From Stutzerimonas balearica DSM 6083 (GTDB taxonomy: Bacteria > Pseudomonadota > Gammaproteobacteria > Pseudomonadales > Pseudomonadaceae), in the NCBI RefSeq assembly GCF_000818015.1, contig NZ_CP007511.1, positions 3,691,001-3,755,000 on the forward strand: a stretch of 64,000 bases of DNA, read 5' to 3'. Under the pieces are notes generated by a model. That model had not been told where the DNA came from. It made no database searches and worked only from the letters and a program-made list of their open reading frames with translations. Position numbers and translations under genes: made by a program. Positions 44,984-61,459 of this stretch are shown here, piece after piece (position 1 is the first letter of the stretch; each line of letters begins with the position of its first letter).

Positions 44984-45012
44984 AGTCTAAAGAGCTTCTC
45001 ATACCCCGTCAA
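44984..45012 (-). promoter_or_regulatory. Putative str operon promoter
   Basis: On the minus strand TTGACG, 17-base spacer, TAGACT, in the rpoC-rpsL gap. A transcript from here would pass the hairpin at 44947-44967 before reaching rpsL. Confidence 0.6.
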
Positions 45013-45044
45013 GGCAGGCCCCGACAGCGTCGGAGCCTACTTGC

Positions 45045-49244
<4,200 letters not shown>

Positions 49245-49308
49245 GGCCTTTCCTCCTCACGGACCTGCGGCAGCCGGCTCGCGCCGGCGCCGCGTGGGCG
49301 GTGCGTGG

Positions 49309-53379
<4,071 letters not shown>

Positions 53380-53511
53380 CAGCGTTCCCCAGCTTGGTCA
53401 CCTGCTTGTTGGCCTCTCCCGGCGGGAGCAGCCAGAAAATCTTGCGAATCGAGGTTCGCACCATCCTGGTCCGGATGGACCGTCATGGACCGACATCGTC
53501 AGCCATAACGG

Positions 53512-53540
53512 AAAAAGGCCGGTGGCCAAAGCCACCAGCC
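53512..53540 (-). terminator. Attenuator between rplL and rpoB
   Basis: On the minus strand GGCTGGTGGC-TTTG-GCCACCGGCC (10-bp stem with one G-U) is followed by five T residues, 47 bases past the rplL stop. A partial terminator at this point is known in E. coli and sets the ratio of ribosomal protein to RNA polymerase. Confidence 0.88.
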
Positions 53541-53586
53541 GTCAGCCTCACGCGTAGCGTTTCGGCTGTAGACGCAAAGTCGTCGC

Positions 53587-53955
53587 TTACTTGAGCTCGA
53601 CTTTGGCGCCTGCTTCTTCCAGAGCCTTCTTGGCAGCTTCGGCTTCTTCTTTCGAAACGCCTTCCTTGACCACGCCCGGGGCGCCGTCAACGACAGCCTT
53701 GGCTTCTTTCAGGCCCAGGCCGGTCAGTTCGCGAACAGCCTTGATCACGTTGACCTTCTTGTCGCCGGCTTCGGCCAGAACGATGGTGAACTCGGTCTGC
53801 TCTTCAGCAGCAGCAGCGGCAGCGGCCGGAGCAGCGGCAACGGCAGCAGCAGCGGTCACACCGAACTTCTCTTCCATTGCCTTGATCAGTTCGACGACCT
53901 GCATCACGGACATTTCGGAAACGGCGTTGATGATATCTTCGTTGGTAAGAGCCAT
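53587..53955 (-). CDS. rplL: 50S ribosomal protein L7/L12
   Basis: L7/L12 (122 residues) forms the stalk that recruits GTPase factors. The start [20 protein letters not shown] was chosen over an upstream extension. There is an N-terminal dimerisation domain, an Ala-rich hinge ([18 protein letters not shown]) and a C-terminal domain with [24 protein letters not shown]. It lies 75 bases after rplJ. Confidence 0.99.
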   Translation of the reverse strand: MALTNEDIINAVSEMSVMQVVELIKAMEEKFGVTAAAAVAAAPAAAAAAAEEQTEFTIVLAEAGDKKVNVIKAVRELTGLGLKEAKAVVDGAPGVVKEGVSKEEAEAAKKALEEAGAKVELK

Positions 53956-54030
53956 GACTCTAATTCCTGTATTGGGGCGACGGCTTGAAGCCATCTGAAT
54001 AAGTAAGAAAGCTGAAAGAGACCGTGCCTA

Positions 54031-54531
54031 TCAGGCAGCAGCAGCTTCTTTCTGGTCGCGAATAGCCGCCAGCGTGCGAGCCAGCTTGCTGGTTGCGCCC
54101 TGGATGACGCTCATCAGCTGAGCCACGGCTTCATCGTAGGTCGGCAGGGTTGCCAGTACGTCGATCTGGTTGGCTGCGAGGAACTGACCCTCGAATGCAG
54201 CGGCCTTGATCTCGAACTTGTCCTGACCCTTGGAGAACTCCTTGAAGATGCGAGCGGCTGCGCCCGGATGCTCGTTGGAGAACGCAATCAGGGTCGGGCC
54301 CTTGAACACGTCATTCAGCACTTCAAACTGGGTGCCTTCGACGGCTCGGCGTAGCAGAGTGTTACGTACGACTCGCACGTACACACCAGCCTCGCGGGCC
54401 TCTTTACGGAGTCCGGTCATGGCCCCTACAGTCACGCCACGGGCATCGGCCACGACAGCGGACAGGGCAGCATTGGCAGCCTCGTTGACTTCAGCGACGA
54501 TGGCTTTCTTGTCTTCGAGCTTGATTGCCAC
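54031..54531 (-). CDS. rplJ: 50S ribosomal protein L10
   Basis: L10 (166 residues) anchors the L7/L12 stalk and represses its own mRNA. It starts with GTG at 54531 ([19 protein letters not shown]), with AGGAG upstream. It contains [37 protein letters not shown] and a C-terminal helix for L7/L12 binding. A leader with a conserved fold lies upstream at about 54560-54655. Confidence 0.98.
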   Translation of the reverse strand: MAIKLEDKKAIVAEVNEAANAALSAVVADARGVTVGAMTGLRKEAREAGVYVRVVRNTLLRRAVEGTQFEVLNDVFKGPTLIAFSNEHPGAAARIFKEFSKGQDKFEIKAAAFEGQFLAANQIDVLATLPTYDEAVAQLMSVIQGATSKLARTLAAIRDQKEAAAA

Positions 54532-54559
54532 GGGTTTAACTCCTGGTGTTTACCGGTTC

Positions 54560-54655
54560 ATCCGGCGGAGCCGGACGGGTGTTGGTGTCGATTCGGTATG
54601 AATCGGGAGCACCTCTGCGTAGGCTTTCACGTTTAAGGCTTGCGCCGCCTACGGT
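54560..54655 (-). promoter_or_regulatory. Ribosomal protein L10 leader
   Basis: On the minus strand, GTAGGC...GCCTAC arms (54619-54652) frame an internal GCAAGCCTTAAACGTGAAA stretch typical of the L10-binding kink-turn leader. A TCCGGC-TCC-GCCGGA hairpin (54561-54575) lies just before the ribosome-binding site. Feedback control by the L10-L7/L12 complex is expected. Confidence 0.65.
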
Positions 54656-54696
54656 CTTGGATAGCCCCCGCCAGGCAGGGACCCCAATTTAATGCA

Positions 54697-54715
54697 GAGC
54701 CCGCCAAGCGGGCTC
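54697..54715 (-). repeat. Hairpin between rplA and rplJ
   Basis: An 8-bp stem GAGCCCGC/GCGGGCTC with a 3-base loop, 9 bases after the rplA stop. It is followed by TGCATTAAATTGG and not a T run. It may be an mRNA 3' end or processing point between the L11 and L10 operons. Confidence 0.55.
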
Positions 54716-54723
54716 CGCCGAAC

Positions 54724-55419
54724 TCACGCCTCGAGAGAAGCCTGGTCGATAATCAGCCCCGGCCCCATAGTGGTGCTCAGGGTCACGCGCTTGACATAGA
54801 TACCCTTGGAGGTCGAAGGCTTCAGGCGCTTCAGATCCGCCAGCAGAGCCTCAACGTTCTGCTTGAGCTGCTCCGGAGCGAAGCCAACCTTGCCGACCGA
54901 AGTGTGAATGATACCGTTCTTATCGGTACGGAAGCGCACCTGACCAGCCTTGGCGTTTTTCACAGCCGTGGCGACATCAGGCGTGACCGTGCCAACCTTC
55001 GGGTTCGGCATCAAACCACGCGGGCCGAGAACCTGACCCAGCTGACCTACGACGCGCATGGCATCCGGGGACGCGATGACCACGTCATAGCTCAGATCGC
55101 CGCCCTTCATTTCGGCAGCCAGATCGTCCATACCAACGCGGTCAGCACCCGCAGCCAGAGCTGCTTCGGCCGCCGGCCCCTGCGTGAAAACGGCAACCCG
55201 TACGCTCTTGCCAGTACCGTTAGGCAGAACGGTCGCACCACGGACGACCTGGTCGGATTTGCGCGGATCGACACCCAGGTTGATCGCGATATCAAACGAC
55301 TCGGTGAACTTCACAGCCGACAACTCGGCGAGCAAGCCGGCGGCCTCCTCGAAACCGTACTGCTTGCCAGCCTCAACCTTGGCGGCAATGGCCTTCTGGC
55401 GCTTGGTCAACTTAGCCAT
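54724..55419 (-). CDS. rplA: 50S ribosomal protein L1
   Basis: L1 (231 residues) forms the mobile stalk at the E site and represses the L11 operon. It contains [64 protein letters not shown] and [15 protein letters not shown]. Its ATG overlaps the rplK stop (TAATG). Confidence 0.99.
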   Translation of the reverse strand: MAKLTKRQKAIAAKVEAGKQYGFEEAAGLLAELSAVKFTESFDIAINLGVDPRKSDQVVRGATVLPNGTGKSVRVAVFTQGPAAEAALAAGADRVGMDDLAAEMKGGDLSYDVVIASPDAMRVVGQLGQVLGPRGLMPNPKVGTVTPDVATAVKNAKAGQVRFRTDKNGIIHTSVGKVGFAPEQLKQNVEALLADLKRLKPSTSKGIYVKRVTLSTTMGPGLIIDQASLEA

Positions 55420-55850
55420 TACACACCCTCCACGTTCAGACCCATGCTGCGAGCAGAACCAGCGATGGTGCGCACAGCAGCCTCGAGGTCAGCAGCGGTC
55501 AGATCGGCATTCTTGGTCTTGGCGATCTCTTCCAGCTGGGCGCGCGTAACAGTGCCCACCTTCTGAGTGTTCGGACGAGCGGAGCCACTGGTGATACCAG
55601 CAGCCTTCTTCAGCAGCACTGCTGCCGGGGTGCTCTTGGTCTCGAACGTGAAGCTCCGGTCGCTATAAACAGTGATGATCACCGGAGTAGGCAGACCAGG
55701 CTCCTGCCCCTGCGTACGGGCATTGAAGGCCTTGCAGAACTCCATGATATTGACACCATGCTGACCGAGCGCAGGACCGACCGGCGGCGACGGGTTGGCC
55801 TGACCGGCCTTAACCTGAAGCTTGATATAAGCTTGAATTTTCTTAGCCAT
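55419..55850 (-). CDS. rplK: 50S ribosomal protein L11
   Basis: L11 (143 residues) lies at the GTPase-associated centre and is needed for RelA activation. It starts [34 protein letters not shown] and contains the C-terminal signature [13 protein letters not shown]. It lies 109 bases after nusG, just past a strong terminator, so a promoter should lie in 55851-55909, though I see no clear one. Confidence 0.99.
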   Translation of the reverse strand: MAKKIQAYIKLQVKAGQANPSPPVGPALGQHGVNIMEFCKAFNARTQGQEPGLPTPVIITVYSDRSFTFETKSTPAAVLLKKAAGITSGSARPNTQKVGTVTRAQLEEIAKTKNADLTAADLEAAVRTIAGSARSMGLNVEGV

Positions 55851-55909
55851 TAGCTACTCCGTTCTTGGGTTAGACGCCTTTCGGCTCCCCTTACCAGCAT
55901 CTCGCCGAC

Positions 55910-55939
55910 AAAAAACCCCGCAGCCTGCTGGCAGCGGGG
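55910..55939 (-). terminator. Terminator between nusG and rplK
   Basis: On the minus strand a 10-bp stem CCCCGCTGCC/GGCTGCGGGG (one mismatch) with loop AGCA is followed by six T residues, 20 bases past the nusG stop. It separates secE-nusG from the L11 operon. Confidence 0.93.
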
Positions 55940-55959
55940 GTCAGGGATGCAATTTTCCG

Positions 55960-56493
55960 TCAGACCTTTTCGACCTGACTGAACTCGAGCTCCACCGGAG
56001 TGGAACGCCCGAAAATCAGCACCGCAACCTGAATGCGGCTCTTCTCGTAATTGACCTCTTCAACGACGCCGTTGAAGTCGGCAAACGGCCCGTCCACAAC
56101 CCGAACCACTTCACCTGGCTCGAACAGGGTCTTGGGCTTCGGCTTATCACTGCCATCAGCAACCCGACGCAGAATCGCCTCAGCCTCTCGATCAGTGATA
56201 GGCGCAGGCTTATCAGCGGTACCACCGATGAAGCCCATGACACGCGGGGTATCCTTCACCAGGTGCCAAGTGCCTTCATTCATATCCATCTGAACCAACA
56301 CGTAGCCTGGGAAGAATTTGCGCTCACTCTTGCGCTTCTGCCCGTTGCGCATCTCCACCACCTCTTCGGTGGGCACGAGAATCTCGCCAAAAAACTCTTC
56401 CATGCCTGCAAGCTTGACGCGCTCGACCAGCGAGCGCATCACATGCTTTTCATAACCCGAATAAGCATGCACAACATACCAACGCTTAGCCAC
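55960..56493 (-). CDS. nusG: Transcription elongation/antitermination factor NusG
   Basis: NusG (177 residues) binds RNA polymerase through its N-terminal NGN domain ([24 protein letters not shown]). Through the C-terminal KOW domain ([24 protein letters not shown]) it contacts Rho or S10. The length is typical. It lies 9 bases after secE in a two-gene unit. Confidence 0.99.
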   Translation of the reverse strand: MAKRWYVVHAYSGYEKHVMRSLVERVKLAGMEEFFGEILVPTEEVVEMRNGQKRKSERKFFPGYVLVQMDMNEGTWHLVKDTPRVMGFIGGTADKPAPITDREAEAILRRVADGSDKPKPKTLFEPGEVVRVVDGPFADFNGVVEEVNYEKSRIQVAVLIFGRSTPVELEFSQVEKV

Positions 56494-56502
56494 GAGACAT
56501 CC

Positions 56503-56871
56503 TTAACCTACGATCATGGAAACCAGCCAACCCAGCAGCGAGTCGAGCCCCCACAACAGCAAGGCCATGACCAGGACCACAACCACAACGATCAGTGTGG
56601 TCTGCGTAGTCTCCTGGCGAGTCGGCCAAACGACCTTGCGAATCTCGATGCGCGCCTCTTTAAGGAGGACACCGAATGCACGCCCCTTCGAAGTCTGAAA
56701 GGCCACAAAGCCAGCGACAGCAGCGACAGCAACAAGCGCCAGGACGCGATAGAGAATCGGCTCTGCGGAATAGAACTGATTACCCACGACAGCAACCAGA
56801 ACCAAAGCAGCCACTACAAGCCACTTCACCAGATCGAAGCGCGAGTCTTTGGCCTCAGCCTTGACATTCAT
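56503..56871 (-). CDS. secE: Preprotein translocase subunit SecE
   Basis: SecE (122 residues) has three membrane helices in the enterobacterial-like long form: VKWLVVAALVLVAVVGNQF, YRVLALVAVAAVAGFVAFQ, and the essential C-terminal helix LIVVVVVLVMALLLWGLDSLLGWLVSMIV. The conserved cytosolic RIEIRKVVWPTRQETTQTT precedes the last helix. It lies just downstream of tRNA-Trp. Confidence 0.98.
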   Translation of the reverse strand: MNVKAEAKDSRFDLVKWLVVAALVLVAVVGNQFYSAEPILYRVLALVAVAAVAGFVAFQTSKGRAFGVLLKEARIEIRKVVWPTRQETTQTTLIVVVVVLVMALLLWGLDSLLGWLVSMIVG

Positions 56872-56915
56872 CTGCTAGAACCTTCTAAAGACTGCCGGAC
56901 TTTCAATTTGAAAGT

Positions 56916-56991
56916 TGGCAGGCCAGGAGGGAATCGAACCCCCAACCTGCGGTTTTGGAGACCGCCGCTCTGCCAATTGAGCTACTGGCCT
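56916..56991 (-). tRNA. tRNA-Trp (CCA anticodon)
   Basis: The 76-base gene reads AGGCCAGTAGCTCAATTGGC at the 5' end. The anticodon loop is CTCCAAA (CCA), the T arm GGTTCGATTCC, the 3' acceptor strand CTGGCCT, and the CCA tail is encoded. It is placed between the second tuf and secE. Confidence 0.97.
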
Positions 56992-57043
56992 AGAAAGAGA
57001 CAGGCCGACTATTATGCCGACCTGCAGAGGCTATATCAACTAA

Positions 57044-58237
57044 TTATTCAACAACCTTAGCGACCACGCCGGCACCAACGGTACGACCACCTTCGCGAAT
57101 AGCGAAGCGCAGGCCATCTTCCATGGCGATCGGCTTGATCAGGGTGACAACCATCTTGATGTTGTCGCCCGGCATAACCATCTCAACGCCTTCCGGCAGT
57201 TCGCACGAACCGGTCACGTCGGTGGTACGGAAGTAGAACTGCGGACGGTAGCCCTTGAAGAACGGGGTGTGACGACCACCTTCTTCCTTGGACAGCACGT
57301 ACACTTCCGCTTCGAACTTGGTGTGCGGCTTGATGGTGCCCGGCTTGGCCAGAACCTGACCACGCTCAACCTCGTCACGCTTGGTGCCACGCAGCAGCAC
57401 ACCGCAGTTCTCGCCCGCACGACCTTCGTCGAGCAGCTTGCGGAACATCTCGACACCCGTACAGGTAGTCTTGGTGGTCGGACGCAGACCAACGATTTCG
57501 ATCTCTTCCTGCACCTTGATGATGCCGCGCTCGACACGACCGGTAACCACGGTACCGCGACCGGAGATCGAGAACACGTCTTCGATCGGCATCAGGAACG
57601 GCTTGTCGATAGCACGCACCGGCTCCGGAATGTAGCTGTCCAGGGTCTCGACCAGCTTCTTGACCGCAGTGGTGCCCAGGCCGTTCTCGTCTTCGCCGTT
57701 CAGCGCCATCAGCGCAGAGCCAACGATGATCGGCGTGTCGTCGCCCGGGAAGTCGTAGGTGCTCAGCAGGTCGCGAACTTCCATCTCGACCAGTTCCAGC
57801 AGCTCGGCGTCGTCGACCATGTCGGCCTTGTTCAGGAACACGACGATGTAAGGAACACCTACCTGACGGGACAGCAGGATGTGCTCACGCGTTTGCGGCA
57901 TGGGGCCGTCAGCAGCCGAGCAAACCAGGATCGCGCCGTCCATCTGGGCAGCACCGGTGATCATGTTCTTCACATAGTCGGCGTGACCCGGGCAGTCAAC
58001 GTGCGCATAGTGACGAACGTTCGAGTCGTACTCTACGTGAGCGGTGTTGATGGTGATACCACGAGCCTTCTCTTCCGGCGCGCTGTCGATCTTGTCGAAG
58101 TCGACGCGAGCGGAACCGAACACTTCCGAGCAAACGCGGGTCAGCGCAGCGGTCAGAGTGGTCTTGCCATGGTCAACGTGACCGATGGTGCCGACGTTGA
58201 CGTGCGGCTTGTTACGTTCGAACTTCTCTTTTGCCAT
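57044..58237 (-). CDS. tufB: Elongation factor Tu (copy in the tRNA-tufB unit)
   Basis: This is the second EF-Tu (397 residues), nearly identical to the copy at 40607-41800. The GTPase motifs [15 protein letters not shown] and NKAD are unchanged; the one amino-acid difference I see is Val for Ile two residues from the end. It starts with ATG and has GGGAGG upstream. It is preceded by tRNA-Tyr, -Gly and -Thr and followed by tRNA-Trp, a thrT-tufB-like arrangement. Confidence 0.98.
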   Translation of the reverse strand: MAKEKFERNKPHVNVGTIGHVDHGKTTLTAALTRVCSEVFGSARVDFDKIDSAPEEKARGITINTAHVEYDSNVRHYAHVDCPGHADYVKNMITGAAQMDGAILVCSAADGPMPQTREHILLSRQVGVPYIVVFLNKADMVDDAELLELVEMEVRDLLSTYDFPGDDTPIIVGSALMALNGEDENGLGTTAVKKLVETLDSYIPEPVRAIDKPFLMPIEDVFSISGRGTVVTGRVERGIIKVQEEIEIVGLRPTTKTTCTGVEMFRKLLDEGRAGENCGVLLRGTKRDEVERGQVLAKPGTIKPHTKFEAEVYVLSKEEGGRHTPFFKGYRPQFYFRTTDVTGSCELPEGVEMVMPGDNIKMVVTLIKPIAMEDGLRFAIREGGRTVGAGVVAKVVE

Positions 58238-58268
58238 CGAGACCGCCTCCCATGATCGTGCTAATTAG

Positions 58269-58278
58269 GTGATCACCA
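58269..58278. repeat. GGTGATCACC palindrome before tufB
   Basis: A perfect 10-bp palindrome lies 31 bases upstream of the tuf ATG, flanked by near-symmetric A/T stretches (ATTA and ATTAA). It could be an operator or a small hairpin. No known motif is assigned. Confidence 0.35.
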
Positions 58279-58281
58279 TTA

Positions 58282-58317
58282 AAACAAAGGCAGATATTCT
58301 CATATCTGCCTTTGTTT
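58282..58317. repeat. Perfect 16-bp inverted repeat between tRNA-Thr and tufB
   Basis: The arms AAACAAAGGCAGATAT and ATATCTGCCTTTGTTT are separated by TCTC. On the minus strand, the transcript direction, the stem ends in TTTGTTTTAAT, so it may work as a leaky terminator or RNase processing hairpin between the tRNA part and the tuf mRNA. Confidence 0.75.
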
Positions 58318-58321
58318 GATT

Positions 58322-58397
58322 TGGAGCTCATGAGCGGATTTGAACCGCTGACCTCACCCTTACCAAGGGTGTGCTCTACCAACTGAGCTACATGAGC
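58322..58397 (-). tRNA. tRNA-Thr (GGT anticodon)
   Basis: The 76-base gene starts GCTCATGTAGCTCAGTTGGT. The anticodon loop contains GGT, the T arm is GGTTCAAATCC, the acceptor closes with CATGAGC, and CCA is encoded. It is the last tRNA before tufB. Confidence 0.97.
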
Positions 58398-58416
58398 ATA
58401 AAAAACATTCACATGC

Positions 58417-58490
<74 letters not shown>

Positions 58491-58514
58491 GTAAGCTTGC
58501 GCCTGCGCTTAATC

Positions 58515-58599
<85 letters not shown>

Positions 58600-58612
58600 A
58601 AAGTGAGGCGGC

Positions 58613-58641
58613 ATTTTCCATGCCTTTCCTCAGTCTGTCAA
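58613..58641 (-). promoter_or_regulatory. Promoter of the tRNA-Tyr-Gly-Thr-tufB unit
   Basis: On the minus strand a perfect TTGACA, 17-base spacer and GAAAAT are followed by a GC-rich GCCGCCTC discriminator. That discriminator is typical of stable-RNA promoters under stringent control. It lies 14 bases before tRNA-Tyr. Confidence 0.75.
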
Positions 58642-58726
58642 CCTTTTTCTCATTTAAAATCTTGAGCTTAGGTTGTCAGTCACTTGGTAGCGCACCTATT
58701 GGTGCCTTCCCGAAGCGGGCGCCATT

Positions 58727-59404
58727 CTATTCAAACACGCGTGGTGATGCAATGGCATCGCACGACATCTGAGCATGCTGCATCGCAGGCATGCTCGACA
58801 CCAGACCTTCAAGCAGCCCTTCATCGACCAAATGGCTGTCGCGAGGCTCAACACGAACCCAGTACCTGCGGTGCATACGCGGCAACTCTCTGATCAAGGC
58901 TTCGTAGTCGATGTCTCTCAAGCGTGCCACGACCGCCTCCGCAGAATCCCGCTGCGTAAAAATTCCCAAGGATATTCCGTTGGCCAGATCCCCAACCGTC
59001 ACGATATAGCTGTCGATATTTCGAGATTGCAGCTCGCGCAGCTGACGCAGAGAGGCGGCCCGAGAAGCAAGCGGAGGCAGATACACCCAATAATCAGTAC
59101 CAGCGTTTGTTTCAATGACCTGAACGCCTGACTTGATATCCAGACTGAGCAGGCGCTGCTCAACTTGGCGCGCCGCCGCTTCCTGATCGAACCCGCCCAA
59201 AAAAAGACAAAGCCCAGGCTCCGGCGCCCGGGAAGAACTTTCGCGAAGAGGCGGCGGAGCCTCCGTCACCAGCCGAAGGGCGGAAGACGAGGCCGTGTAT
59301 CCCTCGACGGGCGCAACCTGGTGAACCCTGAACGGCGCCTGCTGCTGATGAGCCAAGTAGTAAAAGACGTTGAGGGTAAGCAACAAGAGCAATAGCCAGC
59401 GCAT
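58727..59404 (-). CDS. SPOR-domain protein with N-terminal membrane anchor
   Basis: The 225-residue protein starts MRWLLLLLLTLNVFYYLAHQ (ATG 59402-59404), with one membrane anchor or signal. A SPOR-like domain follows, about residues 75-145: LCLFLGGFDQEAAARQVEQRL, DYWVYLPPLASRAASLRQL and IVTVGDLANGISLGIFTQRDSAEAVVARL. SPOR domains bind glycan strands stripped of peptides at the division site. Its exact role is unknown. It lies 10 bases after coaX, as in P. aeruginosa. Confidence 0.85.
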   Translation of the reverse strand: MRWLLLLLLTLNVFYYLAHQQQAPFRVHQVAPVEGYTASSSALRLVTEAPPPLRESSSRAPEPGLCLFLGGFDQEAAARQVEQRLLSLDIKSGVQVIETNAGTDYWVYLPPLASRAASLRQLRELQSRNIDSYIVTVGDLANGISLGIFTQRDSAEAVVARLRDIDYEALIRELPRMHRRYWVRVEPRDSHLVDEGLLEGLVSSMPAMQHAQMSCDAIASPRVFE

Positions 59405-59414
59405 TACAGGCTCC

Positions 59415-60146
59415 TCAAGGGCAGACGATAGCCAACCCACGAAACACTAGATCGGGCACGTGCTCGGTTGAAGCGCTGTCGGAGACCAGCTCCGCATCCC
59501 CGCCCGTCAGGTAGACCTTGGGGCAATCACCTAGGATCGATCTGGCGTTCTCGATCTGGGCCTGGACATAAGCCTTCAGCATGAGCCGACAACCTCGATC
59601 CACGCCTTCCTCGGTGTTTCGCCCCGGATCGTTTAGAGTGCCGACAGGGAGTCCTTCACCCAGCGCTATACGCCCTGTGGACGACGACAACTGACGACGC
59701 AGCAACGCCAGCCCAGGCGCGATATAGCCACCAAGATGCTCTCCGTTGCCGCGAACCAGATCCACGGTAACAGCAGTCCCTAGGTCGATGACCACAAAGG
59801 ATCGCCGACAAAGAGCGAACGCGCCTAATATCGCAAGCCAACGATCCACACCTAACTGCTCGGGTCTATCGTAGCCATTCGTCACACCGGCATAGCTCGT
59901 AGCAACCGACGCCTGAGCCAGCCCTTCACTGGCGTAACTTAGAACCAAATGCGCGATCGCCTGGGTTTCTTCGTGGCTTCGCACGCTAACTAAACGCGCA
60001 CGCGCTATTTGCCAATCAGTGTTTGCGCTTAGCCAGGCAGCCAACCCCTCCTTGTCTCTGGACGAGGCTACCGCCAGGACCATGCCCTCATTGGAGACCA
60101 CCCTCGATTTGATTAAACTATTACCGCAGTCCAGTTCAAGAATCAT
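59415..60146 (-). CDS. coaX: Type III pantothenate kinase
   Basis: CoaX phosphorylates pantothenate in the first step of coenzyme A synthesis. The 243-residue protein begins MILELDCGNSLIKSRVV (phosphate-binding motif) and contains GVDRWLAILGAF and FVVIDLGTAVTVDLV with the catalytic aspartate, then GGYIAPGLALLRRQL and VYLTGGDAELV. The ATG overlaps the birA stop by 4 bases. The birA-coaX pair is common in Pseudomonas. Confidence 0.96.
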   Translation of the reverse strand: MILELDCGNSLIKSRVVSNEGMVLAVASSRDKEGLAAWLSANTDWQIARARLVSVRSHEETQAIAHLVLSYASEGLAQASVATSYAGVTNGYDRPEQLGVDRWLAILGAFALCRRSFVVIDLGTAVTVDLVRGNGEHLGGYIAPGLALLRRQLSSSTGRIALGEGLPVGTLNDPGRNTEEGVDRGCRLMLKAYVQAQIENARSILGDCPKVYLTGGDAELVSDSASTEHVPDLVFRGLAIVCP

Positions 60147-61105
60147 TCAATCCGTCTCAAGCTAAGCTCGCCCCCACAGAATACCTGTTCGCGACCATCA
60201 ACTCGCAGCCTAATCCCGCCCTGCCCGTCGACACCTAGAACAACTCCTTCAATTGAGGTCAACGGCGTACTCAGCAGGCATTCCTCCCCCTGCCACAGAT
60301 GGGCTTGTTCCCATTCATCCTTGAATGCGTGAAAGCCCCTGTCTAGGAAACGCTGGAGATAACGTTGCAGTTGCTGCGCAAGCTGTATAGCCAAGGCCGA
60401 CCTATCTACGAACCGCCCAAGTTGAAGCCGCAACGAGGTCCACTCCTGATCGATGCTAGAAGCAGACTCGGTCATATTGACATTGACTCCTATACCAATT
60501 GCCACCTGGCACAGGTCCGCCGGGTCGCCAGCTATTTCGACCAGAATCCCAGCGATTTTTTTTCCATGGGAGTAGATGTCGTTAGGCCACTTAAGCCCAC
60601 CGTTTGCCAATCCTTCTGACTCGAGGGCGCGTAGCGTGGCGATGCCAACTACGAGACTCAGGCCTGCAAGTTGCGCGAAGCCCCCAGCGACAGAGCACCC
60701 CAAGGTAAAGTACAGGTTTTCGCCGTAGGGGCTAACCCAATGCCGACCTCGGCGACCACGCCCATTGGATTGCGCCTCAGCCAGCACAACGAGTGGCTGC
60801 CTGGACCGCCCCGCCATTAGCCTTAACGCTTCAGCGTTTGTGGAATCTATTTGTGAGCGCAGCGAGAGCGCCCAACTGAGCTCGGCTAGCGAGGGAAGGA
60901 GTCTCGATGAATCCAGTAGTGAAAGCGGATTAGCCAGGCGATAGCCCTTGCCTGGAACCCGATGAATGGCGATACCGCTTTCCTCTTTAGCCTTCTGCAA
61001 CACTTTCCATACAGCAGCTCTCGATATCCCGAGCTCCTTACCTATGACTTCGCCCGAATGGAAACGGCCGTCCTGCAGGATATGTAGCACCTTTTCAATT
61101 TCCAT
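60143..61105 (-). CDS. birA: Biotin-protein ligase and biotin operon repressor
   Basis: BirA (320 residues) attaches biotin to AccB. With its N-terminal winged helix it can repress biotin genes (VLHILQDGRFHSGEVIGKELGISRAAVWKVLQ, residues 6-38). The ligase part has GRGRRGRHWVSPYGENLY (biotinyl-AMP loop), GLKWPNDIYSHGKKIAGILVE and GIGVNVNM. A C-terminal SH3-like domain is present. It lies between the 5S rRNA gene and coaX. Base composition here is somewhat lower in GC than in the neighbouring rib region. Confidence 0.97.
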   Translation of the reverse strand: MEIEKVLHILQDGRFHSGEVIGKELGISRAAVWKVLQKAKEESGIAIHRVPGKGYRLANPLSLLDSSRLLPSLAELSWALSLRSQIDSTNAEALRLMAGRSRQPLVVLAEAQSNGRGRRGRHWVSPYGENLYFTLGCSVAGGFAQLAGLSLVVGIATLRALESEGLANGGLKWPNDIYSHGKKIAGILVEIAGDPADLCQVAIGIGVNVNMTESASSIDQEWTSLRLQLGRFVDRSALAIQLAQQLQRYLQRFLDRGFHAFKDEWEQAHLWQGEECLLSTPLTSIEGVVLGVDGQGGIRLRVDGREQVFCGGELSLRRIE

Positions 61106-61163
61106 TTCGATGCATCTCCCCCTGCAGGTTTACTTGCGACTGATAGTTTCCGCCGAGCAAAGA

Positions 61164-61199
61164 CAAACCCCCGACCAGCGAATGCGGGTCGGGGGTTTG
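61164..61199 (-). terminator. rRNA operon terminator
   Basis: A 13-bp perfect stem CAAACCCCCGACC/GGTCGGGGGTTTG with a 10-base loop lies 7 bases after the 5S gene. Transcription from the rRNA operon should end here, before birA. Confidence 0.9.
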
Positions 61200-61206
61200 G
61201 TATAGG

Positions 61207-61325
61207 TGCTTGACGATGACCTACTCTCACATGGGGAAGCCCCACACTACCATCGGCGATGCGTCGTTTCACTGCTGAGTTCGGGATGGGATCAGGTGGT
61301 TCCAACGCTCTATGGTCGTCAAGCA
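61207..61325 (-). rRNA. rrf: 5S ribosomal RNA
   Basis: On the minus strand the gene begins TGCTTGACGACCATAGAGCG and contains the conserved CCACCTGATCCCATCCCGAA and GCCGATGGTAGTGTGGGG. It ends in GTCATCGTCAAGCA, closing helix I. The ends are accurate to a few bases. It lies 134 bases after the 23S gene in the same operon. Confidence 0.97.
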
Positions 61326-61459
61326 ATTCGGTTGCTGTATCGGTGTTGAGTCGTTACAGCGAATTGGGTATGTGATGTCTGGCTTTGCAGTTCAATTCGA
61401 ATTTTCGGCTGTTGTCGGCTTCGACCGACCCACAATCGTCAGATTGTTTGGGTGTTATA

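Noticed and set aside
58642-58726. A terminator for the SPOR gene
   Set aside because: Nested GC-rich arms (GCACC-AATA-GGTGC; CCCG-CTT-CGGG) occur at 58688-58722, but no T tract follows, so I did not call a terminator.
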